Source: C-114 sp963719285
Lineage (GTDB): Bacteria > Chloroflexota > Limnocylindria > Limnocylindrales > CSP1-4
Direction of reading: 5' to 3'
Assembly (NCBI GenBank): GCA_963719285.1
Contig: CAVRBO010000004.1
Coordinates: 434,001-498,000 of the forward strand
DNA length: 64,000 nt
Shown here one piece after another: positions 39,166 through 50,680 of the stretch (position 1 is the stretch's first letter; each line of letters opens with the position of its first letter). Under the pieces are notes generated by a model. That model was not told the DNA's origin. It was given only the letters and a program-made list of their open reading frames with translations, and made no database searches. Both the position numbers and the translations under genes were made by a program.

Positions 39166-39411
39166 ATGCCCGATCCAGACATCTTCAGCACGATCAATGC
39201 CCTCTCAGCCGAGGAAGAGGAGCTCTACGGGTCGGTCGCCGAGGGCGAAGGCCTGGCCGCCGAGGCGATCGAGCGGCTCGAGGCGATCAAGGTCGAGCTG
39301 GATCGCTGCTACGACCTGCTCCACCAGCGCCAGGCCCGACGCGCCGCCGGCCTGGATCCGACGGGCGCGAAGGCCCGCCCGGCCGAAGTGGTGGAGCGCT
39401 ACCAGCAGTAG
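39166..39411 (+). CDS. DUF2630 family protein
   Basis: The 81-residue product has the DUF2630 pattern: INALSAEEEELYGSVAEGEG, then RLEAIKVELDRCYDLLHQRQ with ARRAAGLDP, then the final VVERYQQ. It is an all-helical small cytoplasmic protein of unknown function, common in actinobacteria and Chloroflexota. The ATG at 39166 is chosen over an upstream TTG at 39097 because the family starts there. Confidence 0.8.
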   Translation: MPDPDIFSTINALSAEEEELYGSVAEGEGLAAEAIERLEAIKVELDRCYDLLHQRQARRAAGLDPTGAKARPAEVVERYQQ

Positions 39412-39426
39412 TCGCCCGCCTCCGCG

Positions 39427-40629
39427 TCAGTCGCGGCGGGGGAGGCGGACCCGAAACGTCGCGCCGCGGCCGGCGATGCCGTCGCTCTCGGCGATGACCG
39501 TCCCGCCGTGGGCCGCGACCAGGTCGCGCACGATCGTGAGACCCAGGCCGCTGCCGCCCGTGTCGGCGCGGCGGTGGAAGCGATCGAAGACCCGCTCGAG
39601 GTCGGCCGGGGCGATGCCCTCGCCCGTATCCGCCACGGTGAGCTCGACCCACGGTCCGTCGACGCGGGCGTCAAGGCGCACGTGGCCGCTCGCCGGCGTG
39701 TGCCGGATCGCGTTCACCACGAGGTTGGCGAGGACCTCGCGGAGACGGACCGGATCGGCGTCGAGCACGATCGGAGGGCCGGCCACGGCCGTCAGCTCGA
39801 CCCCGGCCTCCGTGGCGGCGGCCTCGTGACCGGCGACGACGTCGGCCTCGATCCGTCGGACGTCGACCTCCTCTCGGTGGAGCGGCAGCGCCCCCGACTC
39901 GGCCAGCGAGACCGTCCGCAGGTCGTCGAGCAGCCGGTTCATGACGGCGATCTCGGCCAGGATCGGGGCGAGGTGGGCGTCGTCGAGCGGATGGACCCCG
40001 TCGATCATCGCCTCCACGCTGCCGCCGATGACCTGGAGCGGCGTGCGGAGCTCGTGGGTCACGTCGGCCAGGAGCGCCCGGCGGTCGGAGCGGGAGCGGT
40101 CGAGCCGCTCGGCCATCGCATTGAACGAGGCGCCCAGCCGGCGGACGGCGCGGGTGCCGCGGACCGCGACACGGACGTCAGCGTCGCCGTCGGCGAGGCG
40201 CTCCGCCGCCGCGGCGATCTCGGTCAGGGGCCGGACGGACCCGCTGAACACCCGCGAGGCGAGGAAGATCCCGACGATGAGGGCGACGAAGACGGCGAGT
40301 GTGGTGGGTGCCGACGCGGCGGCCCCGGGCGACACGATCCCGAGCAGGGTGCCCGCCACCCAGGTCACGAGCGCGGTGAACAGGCCGATGACCAGGACGA
40401 CACCCACGAGCAGGCAGCCGATGAACGGGGCCGGGCCGTGGCGGCGCCGACCCCACGGCGGGCGGCCGCGATGGCGGCCCCACGGCCCGGACGCGTAGCC
40501 TCGCGGGCCGGGTCCCCAGGGCCCCTGGTCCGGTCGATCCCACGGTCCCGGGCCCAGTCCGCCCGGCGCGGCGGGGGCGTCGGGGGCGTCGGCCCCGTCG
40601 GGGCGGCGGCCGCCTTCGGGCTCGGTCAT
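39427..40629 (-). CDS. Sensor histidine kinase
   Basis: The 400-residue protein has a Pro/Gly/Asp-rich N-terminus, two membrane segments (IGCLLVGVVLVIGLFTALV and TLAVFVALIVGIFLASRV), a HAMP linker, a HisKA domain with the phosphorylated His in ADVTHELRTPLQVI, and an HATPase domain (NLVVNAIRHT, DTGEGIAPAD, SGLGLTIV). There is almost no external loop, so it may sense within the membrane or through the small membrane proteins encoded upstream. Its ATG overlaps the regulator stop by four bases. Confidence 0.92.
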   Translation of the reverse strand: MTEPEGGRRPDGADAPDAPAAPGGLGPGPWDRPDQGPWGPGPRGYASGPWGRHRGRPPWGRRRHGPAPFIGCLLVGVVLVIGLFTALVTWVAGTLLGIVSPGAAASAPTTLAVFVALIVGIFLASRVFSGSVRPLTEIAAAAERLADGDADVRVAVRGTRAVRRLGASFNAMAERLDRSRSDRRALLADVTHELRTPLQVIGGSVEAMIDGVHPLDDAHLAPILAEIAVMNRLLDDLRTVSLAESGALPLHREEVDVRRIEADVVAGHEAAATEAGVELTAVAGPPIVLDADPVRLREVLANLVVNAIRHTPASGHVRLDARVDGPWVELTVADTGEGIAPADLERVFDRFHRRADTGGSGLGLTIVRDLVAAHGGTVIAESDGIAGRGATFRVRLPRRD

Positions 40630-41318
40630 GGCGTCGTGTCCGGTTCGGCGAGTGCGTAACCCACGCCGTGGACCGTGAGCACGTAGCGCGGAGTGGCCAC
40701 GTCCGGCTCGAGCTTCCGGCGCAGGTTCTTGATGTGGCCGTCGATCGCCCGCTCGTAGGTCTCGAGACTGAAGCCGTGGACGGCATCGAGCAGCTGGCCG
40801 CGCGTGAACACGCGTCCCGGCTCGCGGGCGAGGGCGGCGAGGAGCTCGAACTCGGTCGGCGTCAGGGCGACGGCCTTGCCATGCAGCGTGACCCGGTGGC
40901 GGGCCAGGTCGAGGTCGAGGTCGCCGACGGCGAGCCGCTCGGCGGGTCGGGCCGCGTTCTCGGCCCGGCGGAGGACCGCCCGGACGCGGGCGACCAGTTC
41001 CTTCGGGCTGAACGGCTTGACCACGTAATCGTCGGCGCCGAGCTCGAGGCCGGTCACCTTGTCCGTCTCGTCGCCCCGGGCCGTGAGGATCACGATCGGG
41101 ACCGTCGAGTCACGGCGGATGGTTCGGACGACGTCGAGGCCGTCGACCTTCGGCAGGCCCAGGTCGAGGACCACCGCGTCGGGCCGGCGGGCGCGGGCGA
41201 GCGTCAGGCCGGCCGCGCCGTCGGTCGCGGTGAGGACGGCGAACCCGGCGTGCTCGAGGTAGTCGCGGACGAGCGCTGCGATCTGCGGCTCGTCCTCGAC
41301 GACGAGGATCGTGCGCAT
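40626..41318 (-). CDS. OmpR-type response regulator
   Basis: The 230-residue product starts at ATG 41318. The receiver domain has the acidic pocket VVEDE, the phosphorylated Asp in DAVVLDLGLPKVDG, the Thr in VILTARGD and the Lys in YVVKPFSPKEL. The C-terminal winged helix reads LTPTEFELLAALAREPGRVF and DGHIKNLRRKLEPD. It is coupled to the kinase by an ATGA overlap and probably regulates its own four-gene operon. Confidence 0.93.
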   Translation of the reverse strand: MRTILVVEDEPQIAALVRDYLEHAGFAVLTATDGAAGLTLARARRPDAVVLDLGLPKVDGLDVVRTIRRDSTVPIVILTARGDETDKVTGLELGADDYVVKPFSPKELVARVRAVLRRAENAARPAERLAVGDLDLDLARHRVTLHGKAVALTPTEFELLAALAREPGRVFTRGQLLDAVHGFSLETYERAIDGHIKNLRRKLEPDVATPRYVLTVHGVGYALAEPDTTP

Positions 41319-41409
41319 GGGACTCCAGAGGCGTGGCGACGCCGGGCGATGGTAGCCGCCCGGCGTCGCGTGGGGGAGGGGGAGGGGCCGGGGCTGGCCG
41401 CTCGGGCGG

Positions 41410-41720
41410 TCAGCCGGCCGTGGCGGGGTCGGTGGTGGAAGGCGCGTCGCCGGCCGTACCTGCGGTCGTGCCGGCCGTCGTGCCGGCCGCCTCGGCCTCG
41501 TCGGCCTCGTGCAGGCTCCGGTGGAATTCGCGGACCCACTGGCGACGCGGGTCGTCGGCACCCAGGCGGCGGCCGTGGCGGCCGTGGCGGCCCCACGGTC
41601 CGATGCCCGCCGACCATGCCAGGTCCGCGGGGGCCGAACCCGGCGCCCATGCCGTGGTGCCGGCTGGCGGCCTTGAGGGCGACGAAGCCGAGGAACGCGG
41701 CTCCGATGACTTTGCGGTTC
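41410..41720 (-). pseudogene. Small membrane-associated protein, frameshifted
   Basis: From ATG 41720 the product begins MNRKVIGAAFLGFVALKAAS, a single hydrophobic helix, then HHGMGAGFGPRG. Near 41630 the frame must shift to reach RRQWVREFHRSLHEADEAEA and the stop TGA at 41410; the interval of 311 bases confirms the one-base problem. The C-terminal block matches RRQWVADMHRSLHEAEAKTA of the next protein, so the two are paralogs. It lies between that paralog and the two-component genes on the same strand. Confidence 0.6.
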
Positions 41721-41748
41721 ATGAGGTGATCTCCGTTGGTGCGGCCGG

Positions 41749-42171
41749 TCAGCCGGCCGTGGGTGGGCTGGTGGGCGTCGTCGGGTCGGTCGATCCGGCG
41801 GGCTGGGCCGTCTTCGCCTCGGCCTCGTGGAGGCTCCGGTGCATGTCGGCGACCCACTGGCGGCGCGGGTCGGTGGAGGCGTCCGGGCCGGCCGTGCCGG
41901 CCGGGCCGCTCGGGCTGCCCCACGGACCGCGACCGTAGCCGGAGTTCCAGTGCCCGCCTCCCCACGCCCGCCGTCGGCCGGCGAACGAGAAGATCAGGAA
42001 CAGGAAGAAGAGGAAGAACAGGAAGCCGAAGCCCCCGAACCAGCCGCCGCCGCCGACGTAGACGATCCGCTCGGCCGCGCCGGGCGTCGAGGTCAGGCCG
42101 ATGTTGTAGCCGATGGCCCCGGCCACGAGGGCAACGAGTCCGAAGAACAGGACTCCGAAGAATCCGCGCAT
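41749..42171 (-). CDS. Small membrane protein leading the two-component operon
   Basis: The ATG at 42171 follows GGAG. The product of 140 residues has two hydrophobic parts (FFGVLFFGLVALVAGAIGY and the very Phe-rich FGFLFFLFFLFLIFSFAG), then a Trp/Gly-rich stretch and the C-terminal RRQWVADMHRSLHEAEAKTA. No family name is known to me. It is the first gene of a row of four with the paralog, response regulator and kinase, so it may be a sensor accessory or the main output of the system. Confidence 0.65.
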   Translation of the reverse strand: MRGFFGVLFFGLVALVAGAIGYNIGLTSTPGAAERIVYVGGGGWFGGFGFLFFLFFLFLIFSFAGRRRAWGGGHWNSGYGRGPWGSPSGPAGTAGPDASTDPRRQWVADMHRSLHEAEAKTAQPAGSTDPTTPTSPPTAG

Positions 42172-42325
42172 GTGTGGTGATCTCCATTGCTGAGCCGGAC
42201 CGTCCGGGCCGGTCTGCTGACAGATCACAACCTGGCATCCGAATGTGGTGAATCTGTGTGCTTCGTGTGGCGGATCGATCGGTCTCGATCCTTCGTTGGT
42301 CTTGGATGACGAGTCGCCTGGCCGG

Positions 42326-42556
42326 TTACGCGTACGTCGCCGTCCGATGCTTGTCCACCCACGATCGAAGTCGGGACTTGTCGTCATCCGGGAGGCTCAG
42401 GATCTCGATCCGCTCGAGGAGGACGTCGGGATCGATCAACCGTTCTCGGATGAGAGCAGCGGCGAAGTCGTGATCCTTCCATCGTCCCGCCACGGGTGTC
42501 TCGTGGCGGAACGAGCCGACGCGCACTCGGCCATGCACAATGGCAGCCGGAGTCAT
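42326..42556 (-). pseudogene. Possible C-terminal remnant of a nucleotidyltransferase-type antitoxin protein
   Basis: The 76-residue frame reads RWKDHDFAAALIRERLIDPD and VLLERIEILSLPDDDKSRL. The order of K-D-x-D-F, then ALIxxxLIDxDVLxERI, resembles the tail of DUF6036/AbiEii-like nucleotidyltransferases. No catalytic part is present upstream. It sits in the gap between the two-component operon and serA, which otherwise shows nothing. Confidence 0.35.
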
Positions 42557-42583
42557 GCCCGACTGTCAGGGGAGCCAGACCCG

Positions 42584-43790
<1,207 letters not shown>

Positions 43791-43791
<1 letters not shown>

Positions 43792-44111
43792 TGCCCGTCG
43801 AGCCCTTGGCGCCCGAGCCAATCGTCGAGGTTGTCGACCGGCCCGAGGAGGGCCGTTTCGTCGTCTCCGTCGGCGGCGAGATCGCCGGCTTTGCGACCTA
43901 CCGGCTCCGCGGCGACGTCATCACGTTCATCCACACGGAAGTCGCCCCCGCGTTCGGCGGGCACGGGCTCGGGACCCGGATCGTCGTCCACGCCCTCGAC
44001 GACGCCCGGCGGCGCGGACTCACGGTGCGCCCGATCTGCCCGCTCTTCGCGAAGTTCATCGCCGAGCACGCCGAGTACCAGGATCTGCTCGTGCCGCGGA
44101 CGGCGGGCTGA
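43791..44111 (+). CDS. GNAT-family N-acetyltransferase (short type)
   Basis: The ATG at 43791 overlaps the serA stop as TGATG, indicating coupling. The 106-residue product reads RFVVSVGGEIAGFATYRLRG, FIHTEVAPAFGGHGLGTRIV and ICPLFAKFIAEHAEYQDL. This is the short YjdJ-like GNAT group with the acetyl-CoA loop GGHGLG and a C-terminal P-x-x-x-x-x-H-x-E-Y segment. The substrate is unknown. Confidence 0.85.
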
Positions 44112-44120
44112 CCCGATGCG

Positions 44121-47100
44121 CTATCCGGAGGGAGCCGCGATCTCCGCCTGAACCCCCGCCGCCGGCCCTGGCTCGAGGCCGCCGCCGCGACTCACCGCCG
44201 CATCGAGGCGGGCGACGAGGGGAGCGGCCCGCATCCGGACGAGGGTGGCCCGGCTGACCTCGACGGCCGCTCGGACCTCCGGGTCGGCCGGGTCGAGCAG
44301 CGATGCCATGTCGATCCCGAGGAGCGCCTCGTCATACGTGAGCCCGATCTCACGCCACCCCCGCAGCGCGTCGCGATAGAGGCCCAGGGCCTCGTTCTTC
44401 CGCCCGGCGAGTGCGGCAACGCCTGCCCGGATCCCCTGCCGGCGGAGGTCCGTGATCGAAGCGCGTCCTGCCATCGTGTCCAGCTCGGCCAGGACCTCCG
44501 CGGCGCCGGCACGCGTCCCCGGCCCAGAGTGCAGATCTGGCCGCTGTCTCCAGGTTCGGACCGGAGTTGTCCAGGTCGACGAGGGCAGCCGCCCGCGACA
44601 GCACACGAGCCTGCTCGAGCTGCCCGGAGCAGAAGGCTACCCACGCCTGCGTCTGCGGGAGCGCGACGGTCGCCCGGGGATCGCTGACCATGGCGGCAAG
44701 ATGCCCGAGCTCGATGAGAGGTTCGGCCACATCGTCACCGCGGATCGCGTGGAATGAGACGGCCTCACTCAGGAGAACGAGGCGGCTCGTCGGGTCCGGA
44801 TCGTCGGCGAGTGCGCCTTCGATCCTGGCGAGCGCACCATCGGCATCCCCGGTGAGGAACATGGTCCACGCGTGAGCGCCGAGATAGCCGTGCATCGCGC
44901 CGCGGTCACCGACGCGCCGCGCAAGCTCGAGCCCTTCTCGAGCGATCTCGGTGACGGCGACAAAGTCGATCTCCCAGAGGGCGGAGGCTCGATTGTTGAG
45001 CGCCCGGAGCAGCGTCCCGACATACCCCTGCGAGCGCGCGATCTTCTCGCCGATCCCGATCACCCCGATCCCTTCGTGGGATCGTCCAAGCCCGGCGAGG
45101 ACGGAGCCCTTCGTGATGAGGGTGTCCGCCAGAACGTCCAGAAGGTCCGCCTGCTCGGCTGCGCTGAGGACCCGCTCGGCCAGCGCGAGCGAGCGCTCAC
45201 TCTCTTCGTGCAGGAAGTAGGCCCGGGCAAGCTGGCCCTCGAGGGCGACCATGGCCGGATCGGGGAACAGGTCGGCGAACTCCTGGCTGACGGTTTCGAG
45301 GATCGCCAGCGCGTCGTCGAGCCGCCGACCATGAAGCAGGGCACGACCCAGCAGGGCCGCCACGCGGACGAGCGCCTGGCCATCGGCGCGCGCGCGGTGG
45401 ATCTCGATCGCTTCATGCAGGAACGACTCGACCTGTTCGTACCGTGCGGCGGTGGATGCGGACTTGCCCGCTCGCTCGAGGAGGTCGGCCCGATCCAGCG
45501 GGTCGACCGCGATCGTGAGCGCCTGCTCCAGGAGCGCGATCGCCTGGTCGTGGGCACCCAGGGCCGCCGCCCGTTCGGCTGCCCCCTTGAGGGCGACCCG
45601 AGCCTGGGCCGCCAGGGCGTCTCGCTCCGGCCCCTCAGGCGCGTTCGCCTGCGCCGCCAGGTACTGGCCGGCCAGCGCGCCGGCCAGCTCGTCGGACCCC
45701 AGGGTCTCGAAGAAGCGGGCGGCGGCGAGATGGCGCACCTTCCGGTCGTTGCGAGCCAGCGTGTTGTAGGCGACTTCCCGGATCAGCGCCTGCACGAACG
45801 CATACTGGCCGCGTTCGGGTGACCGCGGATCCGCCTGGAGGACGAGGAGCTCCCGGCGCACGAGCACGCGCAGGCGCGGCTCCAGGGCGGCCTCGTCCGT
45901 GCCCGACACGGCGGCGAGGCCCGCCAGCGTGATGCTCTGGCCGAGGACGGCCGCGTCCTGGATCAAGGCCCGGTCCTCGGCGGCAAGGCCATCCAGGCGG
46001 GACGCGATCAGTGCCGTCAAGGTCTCCGGCACGGCCAACGTCGTGAGGTCTCCGGTCGGGACGTAGATCCCGCCTTCCAGGCGCAGGCGGCCCTCGGCCA
46101 ACAGCATCCGGACGGTCTCCACCGCGTACAGGGGGATCCCGTCGGCACGACCGACGATGGATCTCACGGCCTGCTCCGGCAAGCCCGGCGCGAGGCCCGC
46201 CAGGAGCTCGCGCATCGCCGGTGCGGTCAGTGGCTCGAGGTAGAGCGAGGTGAAGTTGCGCTTGCCCGCACCCCAGTCGGCGCGCTTCTCGAGCAGCTCG
46301 GGACGGGCGAGGGTGACGACATAGATCGGGACGTTCCTCGACCATTCGAGGAGATGGTCGACGAAATCGATGAGCCCCGGATCGGCGAAATGGAAGTCCT
46401 CGAAGACCATCACGACCGGTGCGCTTGCGGCCAGGCGCTCGAAGAATGTCCGCCACGCCGCGAAGAACTGCTCGGAGCGCGCGCCCGACCCGAACCCGAG
46501 GAGAGCGAGAAGGGCGGGCTCGATCCAGTGACGCTCCTCGGGATCGGGCACGTGCTGTGCCAGCGTCGCGCCGACCTTCGAACGGGTCGTGGCCTCGTCG
46601 TCCGTCTCCAGCAGGCCGGTCCGGCGGCGGACCATCTCGCCGAGTGCCCAGAAGCTGATCCCTTCGCCATAGGCCGGGCTGCGGCCCTCGTGGAACCAGA
46701 CCGTATCCACGACGCCGTCGAGATACTTCAGGAACTCCCAGGCCAGCCGGCTCTTGCCGATGCCCGCCGGTCCGATCGAACTCACGAGCCGCACCCGACC
46801 CTCTCGGCCGGTCGCATGGAACAGGTCCTTGAGCAGGCGCAATTCGTCATCGCGCCCCACGAACGGCGCCTCGAGGGTCTCGCTCCGATTGCGGCCACCC
46901 AACTCGGCCACTACTCGCAGGGCTCGCCAGGCGGGCACGGGGCTCGTCTTGCCCTTGAGCAGCTGCGGGCCGGCCTCGTCGAAGGCGATCCCCTTGGACG
47001 CCGCCCGGTGGGTGGCCTCGCCGACGAGGACCGCACCGGGCGGTGCGACGGACTGCAGGCGGCTCGCCGTATTGACGAGGTCGCCCGCGACCATGCCCTG

Positions 47101-47658
47101 GTTCGTGGCGCCGATGGTGACCGCAGCCTCCCCGGTCAGGACGCCGGCACGGGCCTGGATGGACGGGCCCAGGGACCGCACAGCGTCCACGAGGTCGAGG
47201 CCGGCCCGGACGGCGCGCTCGGCGTCATCCTCGTGGGCGGTGGGTGCGCCCCAGACCGCCATGACCGCATCGCCGATGAACTTCTCGACCGTGCCCCCGT
47301 AGCGGGCGATCACGTCGCCGGCGAGCTCGAAATACCGGGACAGGAGCTCGCGCGTGTCTTCGGCGTCCTTGCCCTCGGCCAGGGTCGTGAACCCGACCAG
47401 GTCGGCGAACAGGATCGAGACGAGCCGGCGCTCCGCGATCGGCTGTGCGGTCGTGACCGCCTCCGGGGAGGTGGTGGTCCGCGCGCCGCCCGACGCCGCG
47501 GGTCCCGCGCCGCTCGGCGCGCCGCACTCGCCGCAGAACTTCGCGTCCGCCTCCAGGGCGGCGCCGCACGACCGGCAGGCGTTCGCCAGGCTCGATCCGC
47601 ACTCCTTGCAGAACTTCCGCCCGGCGGTGTTCTCGCTGCCGCAACTCGAACAGATCAC
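44121..47658 (-). pseudogene. Zinc-ribbon / class III cyclase / AAA ATPase / TPR regulator, copy 2, frameshift near the end
   Basis: It has the same layout as the gene at 34807. Zinc ribbons come first (CSSCGSENTAGRKFCKECG, CRSCG...FCGECG), then the cyclase core (VSILFADLVGFTTLAEGKDA, KFIGDAVMAVWGAPTAHEDD), Walker A GPAGIGKSRLAWEF, Walker B VMVFEDFHFAD, and a long TPR-like tail. After ETAARSALWAG near 44520 the frame shifts at a CCCCGGCCC run, and the protein continues GAAEVLAELDTMAGRASIT to the stop at 44121. Joined length is about 1178 residues against 1185 for copy 1. It converges on the GNAT gene. It may still give a nearly complete protein. Confidence 0.82.
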
Positions 47659-47814
47659 GAACGCCCTCGGCTGTGCCGTGTAGGCGCAGAGCCTATCCGA
47701 ACGGGAGTGCGAGCGAAACGTGCCGCGCGACGTGTACCCGGATCGGCGGGCCTCCTCGCCCTGCGGGCGGCGCCCTGGCCAGCCGTCGTCCCGTGGCCAT
47801 CGGGCGGTTCGACC

Positions 47815-48207
47815 TCAGTCGTAGTGCATGAGCGTTCGGCCCCCGGTCCAGGCCTCGCTCGTCGACCGGCAGGTCGGACACCGCGGCTGCGCGCCATAGC
47901 GGAAGGCTCCGCCGCACGCGCAGACCGGCGCCATGGCCTCGACACCCACGTAGTAGTCCTCCCTCGAAACGACCCGGCCCGGCCACTCGCGCTGGATCCT
48001 TGCGTCGCTCGCGGCCCGGGCGATCGCGTACGGCCTCCCGAGACCCTTCACGAAGCCGAGATGCAGGTCGCCCATTTCTCGGTGGCCGATCGACCAGACC
48101 TTGCCGCACGTGTCGCAATGCAACTGGTCGAACATGAACCCGCCACCCGAATCGACGGCGAAGCTCGTCCCGCACGACCCACATTCGTACCCCGTCCTGC
48201 TCCCCAT
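47815..48207 (-). CDS. Zinc-ribbon protein
   Basis: The product of about 130 residues has four CxxC-type pairs: YECGSCGTSF, LHCDTCGKVW, VCACGG and PRCPTCRS, enough for two zinc sites. ATG 48207 is chosen, with ATG 48213 as the alternative. The middle is acidic and basic mixed with no helix-turn-helix. The function is not known; a nucleic-acid or protein-binding role is likely. Confidence 0.65.
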   Translation of the reverse strand: MGSRTGYECGSCGTSFAVDSGGGFMFDQLHCDTCGKVWSIGHREMGDLHLGFVKGLGRPYAIARAASDARIQREWPGRVVSREDYYVGVEAMAPVCACGGAFRYGAQPRCPTCRSTSEAWTGGRTLMHYD

Positions 48208-48241
48208 GCCCACATTCCTCCCGCGTCAGCTGCGGCAAAGC

Positions 48242-48300
48242 CCGCATTGAATCGCGCGTCGCGCGCGCAGAACTGCGCGTCCGGGCGCGGACGCGCGAGG
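48242..48300 (+). repeat. GC-rich dispersed repeat, copy 1
   Basis: It begins CCGCATTGAATCGCGCG and contains two hairpins: CGCGCAG/CTGCGCG with a two-base loop, and GCGCGTCCG/CGGACGCGC with a four-base loop. It aligns over its whole length with 60443-60503. It lies in the gap between divergent genes. Confidence 0.7.
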
Positions 48301-48397
48301 CCGCGTGCGGGCGCGACAGACAGCTGACACGACCGAGGCCCAGGATCGCGGGGAGTGGAGGTCGACCGGGACCTTCGCGGAGGTGGGGAGGGCCCGA

Positions 48398-48580
48398 GTG
48401 GGCACGAAGACCCTGTGCTGCGCGACGTGCGGCGAGCCGCTCGACGGCGATCCCGACGAGGATCCGACCGGCGATGCGGGTCGGCCGATCTGCGGCGAGT
48501 GCGCCCGCAGTCGCGACTTCCTCGCGCTCGATGTCGCCGACGGTTCGCTGGACGACCAGATCGACCTTATCGGTGAATAG
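48398..48580 (+). CDS. Small zinc-finger protein
   Basis: From the GTG at 48398, with GGGGAGGG upstream, the 60-residue product reads TKTLCCATCGEPLDGDPDED, GRPICGECARSRDFLALD and ends DDQIDLIGE. Two CxxC pairs form one zinc finger. The frame extends upstream to 48305, but this part lacks a ribosome site. It ends eight bases before the NERD-helicase start and is probably in the same transcript. Confidence 0.6.
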   Translation: MGTKTLCCATCGEPLDGDPDEDPTGDAGRPICGECARSRDFLALDVADGSLDDQIDLIGE

Positions 48581-48587
48581 GTCTAGC

Positions 48588-50403
48588 ATGCCCCGCACGG
48601 GCACAGCTTCTACCCACGCCACAGGGCACTCATTGACCGAGCGCGCCAAGCTGGCGGTCGAGTCCGTCAACGGATCCGGATCGACACACGGCGAAGAGGC
48701 CGAGCGCCTCGTCGTCAAGCGCCTGCGCGAGGTGCTGCCCCCGACCGTCGCGGTCCTGCCGAACGTTCGCTGGTTGCTGCGCGACCAGAAGCGCGGCTAC
48801 CTCCGCAAGGGCGAGGCCGATGTGGTCATCGGTGAGGCCGATCGCGGGATCCTCGTGCTCGAAGTGAAGTCGGGCCAGATCCGGCGCGACGCCGACGGCG
48901 CGTGGTGGGCGGGGCCTCGACGACTGGATCGAAGCCCGTTCGTGCAGGCGGAGGACAGCCGGTACTCGCTGGTCCGCAAGCTCCAGGAGCTGCCGGGCTG
49001 GGCCGCCGGTCTCGCGCCGATCGCCGGCGAAGGGGTGGCCTTTCCTGATGTCGAACTCGATTCGATGAAGGGGAAGCTCGGATTGCTCGGTCCGGACGTG
49101 GATGCGGGATTGATCGCGGATCAATCGATGTTCGTGGACACGGATGAGGGTCGGCGCGAGCTCGGCGGTTTCATCGACCGCGCATTCGCGGCCTGGAGTG
49201 GCAAGCCGGGGACCAGTGCCGCCCGGGCGCGCCGGCATCGACCTGCTTGTCGCGACGCTCGCGGAGCCGTTCGAGATCAAGCCGATGCTCCGGAACGAGA
49301 TCGCGGGCGGTGAGCGCGAGGTCGTCAGGCTGACCGAGGCCCAGTTCCACCTCCTGCACATGTTGCGCGGGGTCCGTCGCGCCTCGATCGTGGGCGGCGC
49401 CGGGACCGGGAAGACGATGCTCGCCGCGGAGAAGGCGCGCCGGCTCGCCCGGGAGGGCTTTCGGACCCTGCTCGTGTGCTTCAACTCGGCGCTGGCGGGG
49501 ATGCTGGCCGAGGAGGTCGAGAACGTCGCCCGAGAGACCGGGTTCCTCGAGGTCAAGACGTTCCACCAGCTGTGCGAGGACCTGGGCCGGGAGGCGGGTG
49601 TGCTCGCACCCCGTCCCGTGCCGCCTCCGCAGGGTTGGTGGGACGAGACGCTTCCTCGGGCGCTGGATGAGGCGGCGGCGAAGCTCGGGCCGCGCTATCA
49701 CGCGATCGTCGTCGACGAGGGCCAGGACTTCGTCGACGGTTGGCTCCTGTCGCTCGAGGGGTTGCTGTACGGCGGCCGCGAGGACGTCATGTACGTCTTC
49801 CACGACCCGGCGCAGGCGATCTACCGCGACGACTCGGTCGCCGGGCTCGGGATGACCGAGTACCCGCTCGACCTGAACTGCCGCAACGCGCAGCCGATCC
49901 ACGATGTCGTGCGACGGTTCGCCGGGGAGGGGCTCGCGTCCGGCGCCCTGCGCGAGGACGGGCGGGCGCCCGAGTTCATCGAGGCGGCGATCGGCGAGCC
50001 GACGATCCGTGCCCTGCGCGGCGTCCTGCATCGGCTCCGCGTCGACGAAGGCGTCAAGCCGTGGGACATCGCCGTGCTCACCGGCGCGCGGCTCGACGAG
50101 TCGGTCGTCTGGGCGGTCCCGGGCCACCGGTTCGGCAACGAGGTCCTGGGGAACGCCGCGGTCGACGACGCCGGGCACAACCTGGGCCTTGCCGCTCACC
50201 TCGTCCCGCAACTCCCCGCGGACGTGATCCTGTGCGAGACGATCCGCCGCTTCAAGGGCCTGGAGCGGCCGGTCATCGTGCTCGTGGAGTTGCCCGAGGA
50301 GGACGCCACGAAGCTCGATCGATTGCTCTACGTGGGCGCGTCACGGGCGCGCCAGCACCTGGTCGTGATCGGCTCCCCGGCCGTGCTGGGACGTCTGCGA
50401 TGA
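48588..50403 (+). pseudogene. NERD-domain DNA helicase with one frameshift
   Basis: Residues 25-200 form a NERD nuclease-related domain (HGEEAERLVVKRLREVLP, GEADVVIGEADRGILVLEVK with the D...E-x-K active site). After a one-base shift at GCCCGGGCG (about 49222) the protein continues IDLLVATLAEPFEIKP into a UvrD-like helicase: Walker A GGAGTGKTMLAAEKARRL, motif II VVDEGQDFVDGW, motif III FHDPAQAIYRDD, and the C-terminal RRFKGLERPVIVLVE with YVGASRARQHLVVIG. NERD-helicases are frequent in defence islands. Both halves are well conserved. Confidence 0.85.
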
Positions 50404-50419
50404 GCCCCGTGATCGACCC

Positions 50420-50671
50420 TCACATGTGTGGCAGGCCGAGCAGGCCCGGGACGGATAGCCCGTCGTCAAGTTCCTCCCACCAGATCCCGAGGCCACCCTC
50501 GATGATCTTGAAGTCGGCTTGCTGGTCGGCGCTGGCGTTATCCAGCCACGGATACCAGGACAGGGGAACGCTGACCTCCCGTCCGTCCGTCAATGCGACG
50601 TGGAGTCGCTCGGCTTCGACAGAGACCGTGGACGCCAGCGGGCGTGCATCCGGCGTGGTCGGAGATCCCAC
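50420..50671 (-). CDS. DUF2442 family protein
   Basis: The 83-residue product shows the family core LHVALTDGREVSVPLSWYPW, then GLGIWWEELDDGLSVPGLLG. DUF2442 proteins are small and often paired with DUF4160 or other toxin-like genes. Here it follows a BrnT-type module on the same strand and may be its third component. Confidence 0.8.
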   Translation of the reverse strand: MGSPTTPDARPLASTVSVEAERLHVALTDGREVSVPLSWYPWLDNASADQQADFKIIEGGLGIWWEELDDGLSVPGLLGLPHM

Positions 50672-50680
50672 GTCAGCTCC

